From contig NC_091972.1 in NCBI RefSeq assembly GCF_036711975.1, positions 27,347,001 through 27,411,000 of the forward strand: 64,000 bases of DNA, given 5' to 3'. Made by a program: the position numbers and the translations under genes. Shown here one piece after another: positions 31,822-42,796 of the stretch. How positions within the stretch are numbered: the stretch's first letter is position 1; every line of letters begins with the position of its first letter. This stretch comes from Onthophagus taurus. Its lineage: Eukaryota; Arthropoda; Insecta; Coleoptera; Scarabaeidae. Below the pieces are notes generated by a model that worked only from the letters and a program-made list of their open reading frames with translations, was not told the origin of the DNA and ran no database searches.

Positions 31822-32405
31822 TCAAGTCTCGTCTCGCAACCTCCACTCTCGTCTCATCTCTCGTACGAGAGTATCATAAAAGTATCGAAATCCCGTCATG
31901 CATAATCTTATTGTTTCAGTGCAATAAGGAATACTTAAATACTTGCTATAATGTAAGAGTCGGAAGACAGACTTACAGCCCTCAGCCTGTCGGTCGCAAA
32001 TGATTTTGTTTTTCACCCAATCGTTTAGGCACAACAAACATCGGGCAGATTTATTATTAAGGCGATTTCGATGTTTTCTTATAGTTAATGCAGCACGTGA
32101 GAATAATCTTTCCGCCGGGACTGAAGTAGCCGGTATGCTTAAGAGATCTCGTGTCATTAAACATAAAATAGGAAATTCAGAAGCTTGAATTTTCCACCAT
32201 TGTAATATATCTATGTCTTTATTACACCGAGGCATAGAATAATATTTTTGAAGCTCCTGCATCCATTCTCCTTCGGAAGGCGTAGGGTTTACTACATACA
32301 AAACATCAATATCAATTACAAAATCCGACTTTTCCGCTCTAGAATCTGCTCGTTCCTCCAATGCCGTTACTTTCGAACGTTGGTCTTCTGATTGATTGAA
32401 ATAGG
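31822..32405 (-). pseudogene. hAT transposase C-terminal part (dimerisation domain)
   Basis: Open for 179+ codons. DILQWWKIQASEFPILCLMT and LLSIPATSVPAERLFSRAAL are the hallmark hAT C-terminal dimerisation domain, with the conserved W-W and the S-x-x-E-R-x-F-S box, followed by IRKHRNRLNNKSARCLLCL. The frame continues upstream (SEDQRSKVTALEERADSRAE) to the Penelope insertion. The last ~50 codons run through the subterminal CGAGAC repeats. Confidence 0.88.
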
Positions 32406-32417
32406 CAATCTTGTCAT
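32406..32417. repeat. 12-bp target-site duplication of the Penelope element
   Basis: CAATCTTGTCAT occurs here and at 35641-35652, bounding the Penelope element exactly. Confidence 0.85.
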
Positions 32418-33731
32418 TAAACTAAAATTAGAACTAAAACTAGAACTAACACTAGAAACTTTCGGGTTTTGCCGTGCGTCTTTGAATAAAAGGTTTGACG
32501 TTTCGGATGCCATGTTGCAACCTTCTTCAGAAACTGGTTCGAAGTGACGAGATCAAAAATCGGTAACTATATATAAGTCGGAAAAACTAATTAATAATCA
32601 GTTAACGCTAATTACAAGCTTATTAATAACTAATTGCGTCGCGTCCGGTGTGAGGCGGGAAGAGGTCTTCGTGTTCACCACCATCTTCCATGTTCTGCTA
32701 AGCTCCCAGCCATCCTCTCTGTTAACGTTATTTTTATGTCGGTGGATCTCTATGGCTTCTCTTGTCAGTCTTTGGTAGTATCTGTTGTCCCTAGCCAGCA
32801 CCTTTGTTTGTTCGAAGTCTATTCGCTGCCCCTCTGCATGGCAATGTTCCGCAACCGCCGACTGCTGGATCTTCTTCAGCCTTACATCCCTCTCATGCTC
32901 CTTGATGCGGCACTCGACGTTGCGTCCAGTTTGGCCAACATAAACCTTCCTACAACTACACGATAGTCGATAGACTCCCGCTCCTTTTAAAGGAGTTAGT
33001 TTGTCCTTGGCTATCGGGAGTGTGTTCCGAATTTTGCTGACCGTGCCGTACCGCACTACGATGTCGTTCTTCCTGAGGTGCCTAGCAATTCGTTCCGTTA
33101 CACCTGAAACATAGGGAAGACAGATAAATCCAAGTGGTTTTGTACTTACCGTGTCCTCTTTCTGCTTTCGCTGCTTGATGGCCTGGTTGATGTCCCTCGA
33201 AGTGTATCCATTCTTCTGCAGCACGCCTCGTAGAAAGTGTTGCTCCTTCTTCAAGTTCTCTCCTTCACATAGTCTCGCTGCTCGCTGAAATAATGTACGG
33301 ATCACGGACCTCTTCTGTTGGGGATGATGATGTGAACATGCCTGTAAATACCTGTTGGTATGGGTCTTCTTTCGGTATACACCAAGTTCTATATCTCCAT
33401 TTGTCGTCCTGGTGACCAATACATCTAGGAAAGGTAGTTTTTTGGCAGTTTCTGTTTCCATGGTGAACTTAATCATAGGATGTTGAGAGTTCAAGTGATC
33501 CAAGAACTCTTGGAGCCGTTTTTGACCATGTTGCCATATCACAAACGTGTCATCCACATATCGTAGCCATAGTTTTGGTTTCCACTGGCTCTTCTTCAAA
33601 GCGTCCTCTTCGAATAATTCCATGTAGAAATTAGCTATAACTGGCGATAGTGGAGATCCCATGGCTGCCGCTTCGAACTACGTCGACGATAAGCAATACT
33701 CCACCAGATCTGGCACGTATTCTGGTAAAAC
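32418..33731 (-). mobile_element. Penelope-like element, inverted 5'-truncated copy
   Basis: An inverted copy of the 3' half of the element at 33732-35640. It encodes, in one open frame from 33662 to 32598, the reverse-transcriptase palm (MGSPLSPVIANFYMELFEED, WLRYVDDTFVIW), the thumb region and a complete GIY-YIG endonuclease (GVYRLSCSCRKVYVGQTGRN ... RIKEHERD). The two arms differ at only a handful of positions over ~1.3 kb. A stop codon upstream of MGSPLSP (in the segment ...EYCLSST*) is shared with the plus-strand copy. The frame here has a Gln-Arg-Lys run where the other copy has a stop. Confidence 0.9.
32493..32534 (-). ncRNA. Hammerhead-ribozyme-like fold in Penelope terminus
   Basis: On the minus strand: GTTT, then CTGAAGA (CUGANGA core), a stem II with one mismatch (GGTTGC against GCATCC), GAAA, a minimal ACGT stem III, C as the cleavage base, and AAAC, which pairs with GTTT as stem I. 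This is the short-stem-III hammerhead known from Penelope-like elements. Confidence 0.7.
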
Positions 33732-35640
33732 CACCAAAATCCAACTTGACGGTTGGTGAAAAGAAGGCACTCCGATCTATAAAAGAAAAGTCAGAAATCG
33801 TCGTGTTACCAGCAGACAAGGGGCATGCCACCGTTCTTATGGACAGGAAAGAATACGACGACAAAATGATGAACCTACTGGACCCAGCCACCTACAGGAA
33901 GATCAAGAAGGACCCCACAGACAAAATCGTAAGAAAAATGAAGGAACTGATAAAAACCACAGGAATTCCAGCAGAACAGCAGAAAGGTTTGTTTGTGCAG
34001 GCGTCGGTACCACCAAGAATCTACGGACTACCGAAGATTCACAAACCAGACGTCCCCCTCCGCCCTATCGTCAGCGCCATCAACTCCCCAACATACCAGC
34101 TGGCCAAACATCTTGCAAAGATTCTGTCTCCCTTTACAGGTAACACGGAATCGTATGTCAGGGATTCTACACATTTTGTGGAATCGGTAAAAGGTGTAAA
34201 GCTGGAGGCTGGGGATATGTTGGTAAGTTTCGATGTGGAATCCCTTTTTACTAGGGTACCAGTTAAGGATGCTGTAGAGGGTCTTCGCCGAAAACTCATT
34301 CCGGAGGGTTTACCAGAATACGTGCCAGATCTGGTGGAGTATTGCTTATCGTGGACGTAGTTCGAAGGGGCAGCCATGGGATCTTCACTATCGCCAGTTA
34401 TAGCTAATTTCTACATGGAATTATTCGAAGAGGACGCTTTGAAGAAGAGCCAGTGGAAACCAAAACTATGGCTACGATATGTGGATGACACGTTTGTGAT
34501 ATGGCAACATGGTCAAAAACGGCTCCAAGAGTTCTTGGATCACTTGGACTCTCAACATCCTATGATTAAGTTCACCATGGAAACAGAAACTGCCAAAAAA
34601 CTACCTTTCCTAGATGTATTGGTCACCAGGACGACAAATGGAGATATAGAACTTGGTGTATACCGAAAGAAGACCCATACCAACAGGTATTTACAGGCAT
34701 GTTCACATCATCATCCCCAACAGAAGAGGTCCGTGATCCGTACATTATTTCAGCGAGCAGCGAGACTATGTGAAGGAGAGAACTTGAAGAAGGAGCAACA
34801 CTTTCTACGAGGCGTGCTGCAGAAGAATGGATACACTTCGAGGGACATCAACCAGGCCGTCAAGCAGTGAAAGCAGAAAGAGGACACGGTAAGTACAAAA
34901 CCACTTGGATTTATCTGTCTTCCCTATGTTTCAGGTGTAACGGAACGAATTGCTAGGCACCTCAGGAAGAACGACATCGTAGTGCGGTACGGCACGGTCA
35001 GCAAAATTCGGAACACACTCCCGATAGCCAAGGACAAACTAACTCCTTTAAAAGGAGCGGGAGTCTATCGACTATCGTGTAGTTGTAGGAAGGTTTATGT
35101 TGGCCAAACTGGACGCAACGTCGAGTGCCGCATCAAGGAGCATGAGAGGGATGTAAGGCTGAAGAAGATCCAGCAGTCGGCGGTTGCGGAACATTGCCAT
35201 GCAGAGGGGCAGCGAATAGACTTCGAACAAACAAAGGTGCTGGCTAGGGACAACAGATACTACCAAAGACTGACAAGAGAAGCCATAGAGATCCACCGAC
35301 ATAAAAATAACGTTAACAGAGAGGATGGCTGGGAGCTTAGCAGAACATGGAAGATGGTGGTGAACACGAAGACCTCTTCCCGCCTCACACCGGACGCGAC
35401 GCAATTAGTTATTAATAAGCTTGTAATTAGCGTTAACTGATTATTAATTAGTTTTTCCGACTTATATATAGTTACCGATTTTTGATCTCGTCACTTCGAA
35501 CCAGTTTCTGAAGAAGGTTGCAACATGGCATCCGAAACGTCAAACCTTTTATTAAAAGACGCACGGCAAAACCCGAAAGTTTCTAGTGTTAGTTCTAGTT
35601 TTAGTTTAATTCACACCGGCCGTGAAAGCCTTCGTACTTA
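33732..35640 (+). mobile_element. Penelope-like element, main copy (reverse transcriptase and GIY-YIG)
   Basis: Open segments 33735-34360, 34376-34870 and 34871-35440 together carry the fingers (KSEIVVLPADKGHATVLMDR, YGLPKIHKPDVPLRPIVSAI, VSFDVESLFTRVPV), the palm with YVDD, and the GIY-YIG nuclease with the H/C linker region (CSCRKVYVGQTGR). Stops occur at 34358-34360 (shared with the inverted copy) and 34868-34870 (a C-to-T change turning CGA into TGA). Penelope elements copy themselves by target-primed reverse transcription and often carry a second, partial, inverted copy; that architecture is seen here. The N-terminal part of the ORF is missing at the junction near 33732. Confidence 0.9.
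35504..35545 (+). ncRNA. Hammerhead-ribozyme-like fold in Penelope terminus
   Basis: Same motif as at 32493-32534 on the plus strand: stem I GTTT/AAAC, core CTGAAGA, stem II GGTTGC/GCATCC with one mismatch, GAAAC, GTC at the predicted cleavage site. Confidence 0.7.
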
Positions 35641-35652
35641 CAATCTTGTCAT

Positions 35653-36100
35653 ATCAAAAACTTCTATCTTATGCCGCGAATCTAGAATTAATACTGCAGC
35701 AAAAATCTAATTAGTTTTACGATAATGCTTTAATATTTTGTCTCTCGTACCATGAAAAGTAACAATAAGCTGCTCTTCGACAGCGTTTTGATCTGCCTTT
35801 CGGTCCCATGTAAATATTTTGCTCTCAATATTATGTATTAGTATATTGATACATAGAACCACCATAGGTAATTTGATGTACTTCTGTCCTCCAAGTTTCT
35901 TGGAAAGTATTTGAAAGTTGACTAGTAATTTATGCACTTCTTCTAGCAGTATCTATTCTTTGTCCTCAAGAGCATATGGTTTTAAATCAACAACATTTTG
36001 ACACAATACACCAAATCCAACGTCTACCTTCAAGGGGTACTTTTAACATATCATTACTGGAATTCCAGCGTGTAGATACGAAAATATTTACAGAAATATT
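35653..36100 (-). pseudogene. hAT transposase middle part
   Basis: On the minus strand, beyond the other side of the Penelope insertion, LPMVVLCINILIHNIESKIF, WDRKADQNAVEEQLIVTFHG and RDKILKHYRKTN correspond to the hAT core region that precedes the dimerisation domain. It ends in a stop before the Penelope junction. The N-terminal BED finger and first catalytic residue are missing. Confidence 0.65.
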
Positions 36101-36269
36101 GCAGATATTATTTGCAGAAATACTTACCTGCGAGACTCTCGTACGAGACGCAAGACCTCATGCAAGAGACTCGAGACGAGACCAATGAAAGTCTCGTCTT
36201 GTCTTGTCCGAGTATCGTCTCGAAAACGAGACGAGACCATGCGAGACTCTCGTACGCACCACTACCCGA

Positions 36270-36606
36270 AAGGTATAATTGACAATAAATTTTTGAATTC
36301 AAATTCCATCTTTTGCAATTAAAGTCTGGATGTCATAAAACCAAATATAACCAAGTTTTAAAACCAAGTGTTGGTGGTGGTATCATTGAATAAGCTTTTA
36401 TGTTAATTTAGTTTAGATCGAAAATGTTTTGTTAATCTTATCTAAATTAATAAAATTCGGCATATCGCTATAATTTAACATAACAAACATTTTAACACTT
36501 TGAGGACATTTGACGTAAAACTTGGTTATATTTCGTTTTATGACATCCAGACTTTAATTGCAAAAGATGGAATTTGAATTAAAAAATGTATCGTCAATTA
36601 TACCTT
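36270..36606. mobile_element. MITE with ~80-bp terminal inverted repeats
   Basis: Left arm 36270-36360 (aggtataattgac ... 'ttgcaattaaagtctggatg') is mirrored at 36515-36606. Coding capacity is nil. Immediately beyond it, 36610-36690 ('taaggtagtcgtggacaaat') is the inverse of 31150-31210, so the hAT and its neighbours lie between two inverted copies of another sequence. Confidence 0.85.
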
Positions 36607-36762
36607 ACGGGGACTCACTGTATATTATAAGGTAGTCGTGGACAAATATATTTACAATTGTAAATGATTCTATTGATTTCAACGTTCTCACATTTCATAC
36701 ATTTCTTTTATTGACGACATTCCTGACTCATTTTCACCATTTTTCGAATTTTTATTAATCTT

Positions 36763-37179
36763 TTAACACAAAAAGTTAGCCTCGTATTCCAACTCGTTAA
36801 CAACCACTTCTTCCTTATACTCTTTCAACTGTCTTAATGGCGTAAAAATTTCATTTTCCGTGGGAGGATGGAATTTTGTTAAAGCCGCTAATTTCGCTCC
36901 TTTCGGTAATTGGACGTTATCGTTCCATGGACCATTTAAATCGGACTCATTTAAACTCGGTTATGCATTGAACTGTAGCTGAATTTTATCATTCGTGTTT
37001 TCAAATAATTTTCGATAAAGTTTAATCATTTGGTACAATTTATCGTGTAAGCTTGCGTTAAGCTTACGCCGCGCGCCGTTATAAGAAGGCAGTATTTCAT
37101 CAAGGATTTCAACGACCGATACCGGGTTATAAGTGATTTCTTTGGAATCAACTCTTGGTTTTAATGATGTTCCAGTCAT
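36763..37179 (-). pseudogene. Unidentified 138-codon reading frame with one in-frame stop
   Basis: I do not recognise the protein. From ATG (37177-37179) the frame is open for 72 codons (MTGTSLKPRVDSKEITYNPV ... ), meets TAA at 36961-36963, then stays open in the same frame for 65 more codons to TAA at 36763-36765. The codon pattern and amino-acid make-up (mixed, helical, not AT-driven) look coding on both sides: VSVVEILDEILPSYNGARRK before the stop, ESDLNGPWNDNVQLPKGAKL and PPTENEIFTPLRQLKEYKEE after it. This suggests a recently inactivated gene, a last exon, or an assembly error at one base. Confidence 0.45.
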
Positions 37180-37269
37180 TTTAATGATAACCGCATGGGC
37201 AAAACAATATTTTAAATAATCTTGAATTAATTAATTTCAAGTAAAACACTTAGTTAATGGAAAATAAAT

Positions 37270-37565
37270 GCGATAATTTATCATATCAATTAATATTCCT
37301 TCAACATGAACGTTGATTTTTCTCTGGGAAAGCATAAAACACCATTCTTGTTATACATTATGAGGAATAGTTTGGATCTGAGTTCTCCATGAAAGAATAG
37401 GAAATAGTCAGTATCTATGAAAACAATTAAAATTGATTTGTTAGTAAAAAAATAAAATTAAAATTACCGTACCGTCTTAAGATTATCTCGGAACTATCAA
37501 CTTCATTCAATGTATTTCGCTCATCTTTTAACATCTTTGTTAATGATAACGTTATTTTATCGGTC
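37270..37565 (-). pseudogene. Exon-like fragments upstream of the unidentified frame
   Basis: On the minus strand 37565-37475 is open (TDKITLSLTKMLKDERNTLN, EVDSSEIILR), preceded by 'ttctttag' and followed by GTACGG, so it looks like an exon. Then 'tttcatag' precedes another open stretch (TDYFLFFHGELRSKLFLIMY, 37400-37295). The phases of the two do not join cleanly. They may belong with 36763-37179 or with the pieces at 41467-42044. Confidence 0.3.
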
Positions 37566-37569
37566 TAAA

Positions 37570-38080
37570 GAAAAAATGAATTAAACAATTAATGATGATT
37601 CGTAGAAGGAGAAAGTTGTGCTAAAGAAAGTTTATTAATCAAGAGATGCTTCACGCAGCCTTGTTTTTTAATTTAATATTTTTAATTAGGTACAACATTT
37701 TGAGACTGTTGGAAATATGTAAAAGGTAAAAGATTTCAAAAAGCCCCAAAAACAAAAGTCATTGCCCATCATTAAAACGTCACATTTTCAGACACCCAAA
37801 TATGCCTTTAAAAGTGTCTAAACGATTTCTGAGTAGATACTTTTAGACCTACTACCAGACGACACTAATAGATTTCAAGAAGTCTCCCAAAACTAACTTA
37901 TCAATGCTTTTCCTAGAATATCCTGATATTTTTCAGAATTTCCTTAATTATCAATTGCGTGTTCAAACAAACGCAATTGAATTAGGAAGTATCATTTATA
38001 AATTTAGCATATAAACAAAATATAAATTGACGATGGAAGAGAAAGACGCAAATACTGGATCATGTTCTCCGAGGAAGTTA
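37570..38080. other. Non-coding AT-rich interval
   Basis: No gene or repeat partner recognised. Confidence 0.35.
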
Positions 38081-38734
38081 TATACAGGGTGTTTCGGTGA
38101 CTCGGGGAATAAATTTAGCCACATATACCAGAGTGAAAATGATGACGATTCATGTAAAAAAAATTAGTAAAAGTCTTCAAATTTCAAAGATACAGGCTAT
38201 CAAAGTGAGGAAATGTTAACACGTTATGACGCCAAATGCGTTAAAAGATTTTAAATCAAAACAAAAAAAAAATAACGAAATTTTCAACAAGGACAAAACT
38301 AGTTTTATCACCCTGAGATGTACGCGAGTCCTCGACCGGTTCAGTGAAGAAGGGAGGGGTATTTATATGGCGCCACACAGTTAACCCCACGTACAACACG
38401 AACTGTGACGTGAGATGATGGAGTATGGTGATATAAACAAATAACACAACAAAACATAAACGCTCAACAAAATAGGTTTTGAGTTACAGACAAAATTTAT
38501 TAAAAAAAAACTCCCGTAAATAACAGGTAAATAAAAAAAATAAACTAATAACAAAATTATAAAACGGTAAACTTTTAGGTTCAAACAACAAAAAAAACCA
38601 TATTGATGTTTGCGAGCTTTAAAAAAAATGAAAGTCAAAACTAAAAGGAAATTTAAATCAAAATACCAAAAAAATGAAAATGAAAAATTAACCCGCGTCT
38701 GATTCCGTATGGTTGAGCTCAACGTGAAATCAAA

Positions 38735-38900
38735 AATTATAAAAAAAAACATCAACGCCAAAAATAGAATTAAAAAAAAACTCGCCAAACAGGGATTTAC
38801 AAAAAAAATTGAAATGATATTATAAAAAAAAACATCAACGCCAAAAATAGAATTAAAGAAAAACTCGCCAAACAAGGATTTACAAAAAAAATTGAAATGA
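38735..38900. repeat. 83-bp tandem duplication
   Basis: Two copies at period 83 ('aacatcaacgccaaaaatag' at 38748 and 38831) differing at about three positions. Confidence 0.9.
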
Positions 38901-40104
38901 TATTATAAAAAAAAAATTGAAAAGGTTTAATGTTCCAATGATTAATTAATTTAAAGATTTTCTTAAGGAAAATCAAATAAAAAAAAAATATATAAGATAC
39001 AAATTCTTCAATGACCAAAATAATAGTATGTTGTTCTATCTGACCTTTACTCCAAGTCTTGATCACCGGCCCGATTCGAAGTAAATCCTCAGCAACAAAT
39101 TCTGATGACTCAGGAAAGGTAAGGTAATATTCTTTGTTTTGTTCCAAAAAAATAATTAAAATCCTTAGGATGTAATGGAAATTATACCCTTGGACAATGG
39201 TTCCAAAATACCAACAAAAAAAGTTCTTCCAATAAGAGATGCCAAAAGTTGCTCCCCTCAATAAAAACCTGGATATAGAAATTAAAAAAAATGAAACGTG
39301 GAAATATTAGATTTAAGAATTTTTGTTTGTAGGATAGCTTTTCTTTTTAAGTAGTTAGTAATTTTTTTTTTTAGTAGTTAGAAAATTTTTTTTTAAAGTA
39401 GTTAGAAAATTGTTTTTTAAAGTAGTTAGATTTTTTTTTGAAAAATAGATTTAGTAGATTGTTAGTTTAAGAATCAAAAGAAAAAAATAAAAATGAATAT
39501 GCCAAAAACTAATTAATAAAGACCTTACAAAAATGCTTACCTCTGATGTTCGAGGTTTAACCAGAGGACAGAAGAAAATGCAATGAAATACGTTGAAATC
39601 CGGAATCTCCGTACAATTTGGTAAAAGAAAAACACTTTTCCAAAACTTTATTTCGAGGGATGAATCCCACAAATATGGATTAGAAACAAAATTAAAAAAC
39701 CAAAATTTCTTTAACACTCGAGAAGGACATATTGCTCTGGTAATATAGTAAGAAAGAGAGAGATCAAGAAGAAAGTTGAACGGTCTTTTATACCCAAAAA
39801 TCGAAAATATCAAAAAAAATTACGTCTGCCCAAGATAGAACGATCATGAATTTACGACACCCTCTCAAAAGCAAAAAGGAGAATTTTAAAGTGATAGGAG
39901 TTAAAAAGAAAAAAAAAGGAATACTCAGAATATGTTGCTGAAAGAGAATACAATAAAATGTTATAAACAAACAAAATGTAAACAAAGTAAATAAAAATAA
40001 TAAATAAGTTTCCGAATGTATGCAACTCATAACCCATTACACATAAACAAGTCACCCACACATAACATAAAAATTTCGGAATGTAACAACATTTTTCCAA
40101 ATAT

Positions 40105-41005
40105 CTTAAACACTATTTACAGTAAAGCGCTGAAATTTGGTACAGTATAAATCAATGTCATGTAAAATTTGTGAAGCAATTTATGAGTTGGATCGGTCCA
40201 CGGGAACAATGCTATACAGACTGTTCCTAAAGTTTGTTTGCCCAGAACTTTTTTATTCTGTCATAACCCTACATTTATTTTTGCAGTTTCTAATAGTAAA
40301 TTTAGTTTAGAAACGTTTATTACTCTTAGATAATATTGATAAAAATCACCATTTCTGTGTTAAATGCAAAAATGTTCTGTTCCGGTTTCAAGTAGCACTA
40401 AAACAAAAGAAACCTAAGTTTTTGAACATTTCTTTTAGTATTTTTTATTACTTATCTTGTTATTTTATGTACTTTTTTTTGTTATTCCTGTTAGTGTTGT
40501 CGTTTTTTTGTTGATTTTTAATTTATTGTTTTTGGATTCTTTTATTAATGATTAAACCAACTAAAAGAAATTAAAAATGTGATTTATCTAAATCTACACT
40601 TGGACATGTTGCATACATACATAATAGTTATGACAGCTGAGTTCGATTTTCACTTCTCATTGCCAATTCAGATTCAGATTTATTTATTTATTTTTTTTAG
40701 TGTTATTGAATTCGGAGCCTAACATTTTTGCATTTAATACGAAAACCGTGGTTTTTATCAATATTCTCTACGAGTGATAAAAGTTTCTAAACTAAATTTA
40801 CTATTAGAAATTGCAAAAATAAATGTAGGGTTATGATAGAATAAAAAAGTTCTGAGCGAATAAACTTTAGGAACAGCTTGTATAGCATTGTTCCCGAGTA
40901 CCGATCCAACTCACAAATTGCCTAATGATTTTCTGTGATATTAGTTTACACTGTACCAAATTTCAACGCTTTACCATAAATAATGTTTAAGATATTAAGA
41001 AAAAC
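40105..41005. repeat. 0.9-kb palindrome (~290-bp arms)
   Basis: 40105-40385 is the reverse complement of about 40715-41005, e.g. 'aataaatgtagggttatgat', 'atagcattgttcccg', 'taggaacag', 'ttttatcaatatt'. The spacer (40386-40715) is AT-rich. It looks like a separate foldback element nested in the 3.1-kb TIR element. Confidence 0.8.
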
Positions 41006-41466
41006 GTGTTAAAATTTCCTAACTTTGATGGTCTGTATCTTTGAGGACTTTTACTAATTCTTTTTTATATGAATTATCATCATTTTCACTCTAGTATATG
41101 TGGTTACATTTGTTCCCCCAGTCACCGAAACACCCCTGTATAATGTTACTGCTGTGCAATGGCCTGATAGTGAAAAACTTCTCCCAAAACAATTGTTATG
41201 TGCTGTGTGCTTAGCTTCAGTAGTAACAAATTGGAAATGAAAAAAAGCCAGCAAATTAGAATTTTTATATAAACTTTATGCATTGCTTTTTTTTTGTTTT
41301 TATTTAAGAATGTATTAGTTTTTAGTTACCAGATTTTGATTTTCATTTCTCTTTTGATTTAAATTATTGATTGATATAAAAAAATTACTTGTTTGAAAAT
41401 TCTAGAGGCGAGAAAACATTCTAGAAATTGCATACTGAAAATTAAAAATTAAAAAAAAAATATATT

Positions 41467-42044
41467 TAATACATACCACTTGATAATAAACAAGACTGAA
41501 TAAAAATCCTTTCTTCACTGCACTGGAGATGTCCAGAAATACATAAAAAATACATGTAGTACGGTTTCATCCTTTGATCTACTAAAACAACAAAAACATT
41601 CATAAAATATATTTATAATTAAACCTTGATGATAAAAACTTGGAATATTACAATCTTACTCTCAAGTTGCGTTGGATGATCGCTCGAGAATATCCTTTTT
41701 ACTTCCTTTTTGTTCGGATTTATGTAAAGGCTGAGGTCATCTTCTTTATCCAGGCATCCTTCTTAATCAATAAATAACCAGAATCCTTTTAAAAATAAAT
41801 AATTAGATGGAGTTATAATTTAAAAGAAACAAATTATTACCTCAACATTTCTTTATCATACATTATATGTCTGTACATCGGCAAAGAACTATATCATTTC
41901 AGCAGTAGCTGCTTTCTCCTCCAATTCATATTTACTCGTCTCAATTATGGAAGTGGCCAATTCCTTTTAAATAAACGTAATAAAATCTAACGTAATTAAT
42001 TACGCAGTAAGAAGCGTACTCACCTCAACACAATTCGGATCCAT
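41467..42044 (-). pseudogene. Exon-like pieces of an unidentified spliced gene
   Basis: On the minus strand: ATG at 42042-42044 begins MDPNCVE, followed by GAG|GTGAGT. After ...TTTAAAAG the frame resumes as ELATSIIETSKYELEEKAAT (41963-41890). A shift leads to SLPMYRHIMYDKEML, then GAG|GTAATA. After another ...TTTTTAAAAG, DSGYLLIKKDA and (shifted) DKEDDLSLYINPNKKEVKRI, FSSDHPTQLE (41785-41665). After 'tgttttag', VDQRMKPYYMYFLCISGHLQ (41585-41480). Repeated exon-edge signals and amino-acid-like composition argue for a real gene once; two frame changes argue that it is dead. I do not recognise the family. Confidence 0.35.
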
Positions 42045-42796
42045 TATTACAATAACAATAATAAACGCGGTTTAAAGAAATTGAATTCCTCTCCGGTGTT
42101 TGGAGTTGTAAATACTCTTTGAGGTTCTAAATGAAGATTAAAAAAAATTGTTTGAAAAATTGAATTATGTAGAACAACCTGTACAAAGAAAACTGTCATC
42201 CATTTGCGACAACACAAATCAAAGCAATGATACCAACCGTAAATAAATAAAATTACCAACCTCAATAGAATTTATAAAAAGATTTAAACCCTTTTAAACG
42301 TTTTAACGCGTTTTAACTCACCATTTTTTCTTCAAATGGTGACCTTCTCATTTTCGTTTAAACTGAAAATACACGAAATCTCCGAAGGATTTCAAACTTG
42401 TCTGTTGTGTGAGTCACTGGTGTGTTTCGCCATCGGACATTATTTTACTTTATTTTTCTTTGTTATCGTCCTAGAACCTTGTATTCTATTATCTTCTTTT
42501 CTTAAAAGAAAAACACTTACTTTTTTACTTTACTTATTCAATATTATTATCATCATTAGTTTTGATTTTTTTGTAAGTACATCGGTTGCTCGACCACACC
42601 ATTGTCACCAAATTCATTTCAATTTACATCCATTTATATTTTTTGTGCTCTACATCAACTATTATTATTAACTTTTGTTTTTCAAATGGCTGCGTATATT
42701 TTTCTTCACGTCATTGGATACAGATTGTTTTTCTGAATCCATTGATGTACAATACATCCATTTTGAATATAATTTTAACAGAGAATGTTAACCTGT

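Larger units (their letters stand above)
31735..36262 (-). mobile_element. hAT transposon, split by a Penelope element
   Basis: Terminal regions are inverted and similar: 'gtagtagttcgcacgagacc' on the left, and on the right (reverse complement) 'gtagtggtgcgtacgagagt'. Both subterminal regions are packed with GTCTCGTCTCG/CGAGACGAGAC motifs (31755-31870 and 36125-36245), as expected for transposase binding sites. The transposase reading frame is on the minus strand in two pieces either side of the Penelope insertion at 32418-35640. Without the insertion the element would be ~1.3 kb, so it is internally deleted as well. Confidence 0.8.
38083..41142. mobile_element. 3.1-kb TIR element without recognisable transposase
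   Basis: The ends are inverted repeats of ~120 bp beginning TACAGGGTGTTTCGGTGACT (left) and TACAGGGGTGTTTCGGTGAC (right, reverse complement). They share 'tgaaaatgatgacgattcat'-type inner sequence, bounded by TA. The interior holds an 83-bp tandem duplication and a ~0.9-kb palindrome. Long minus-strand open frames (38381-39813) are Phe/Ile/Leu-rich and follow base composition; only 39030-39260 (FPESSEFVAEDLLRIGPVIK) reads like possible real coding sequence, unassigned. Confidence 0.7.

Noticed and set aside
38381-39813. Long Phe/Ile/Leu-rich minus-strand open frames
   Set aside because: Composition follows A-rich plus-strand sequence and overlaps an 83-bp tandem duplication; no domain or motif is visible.
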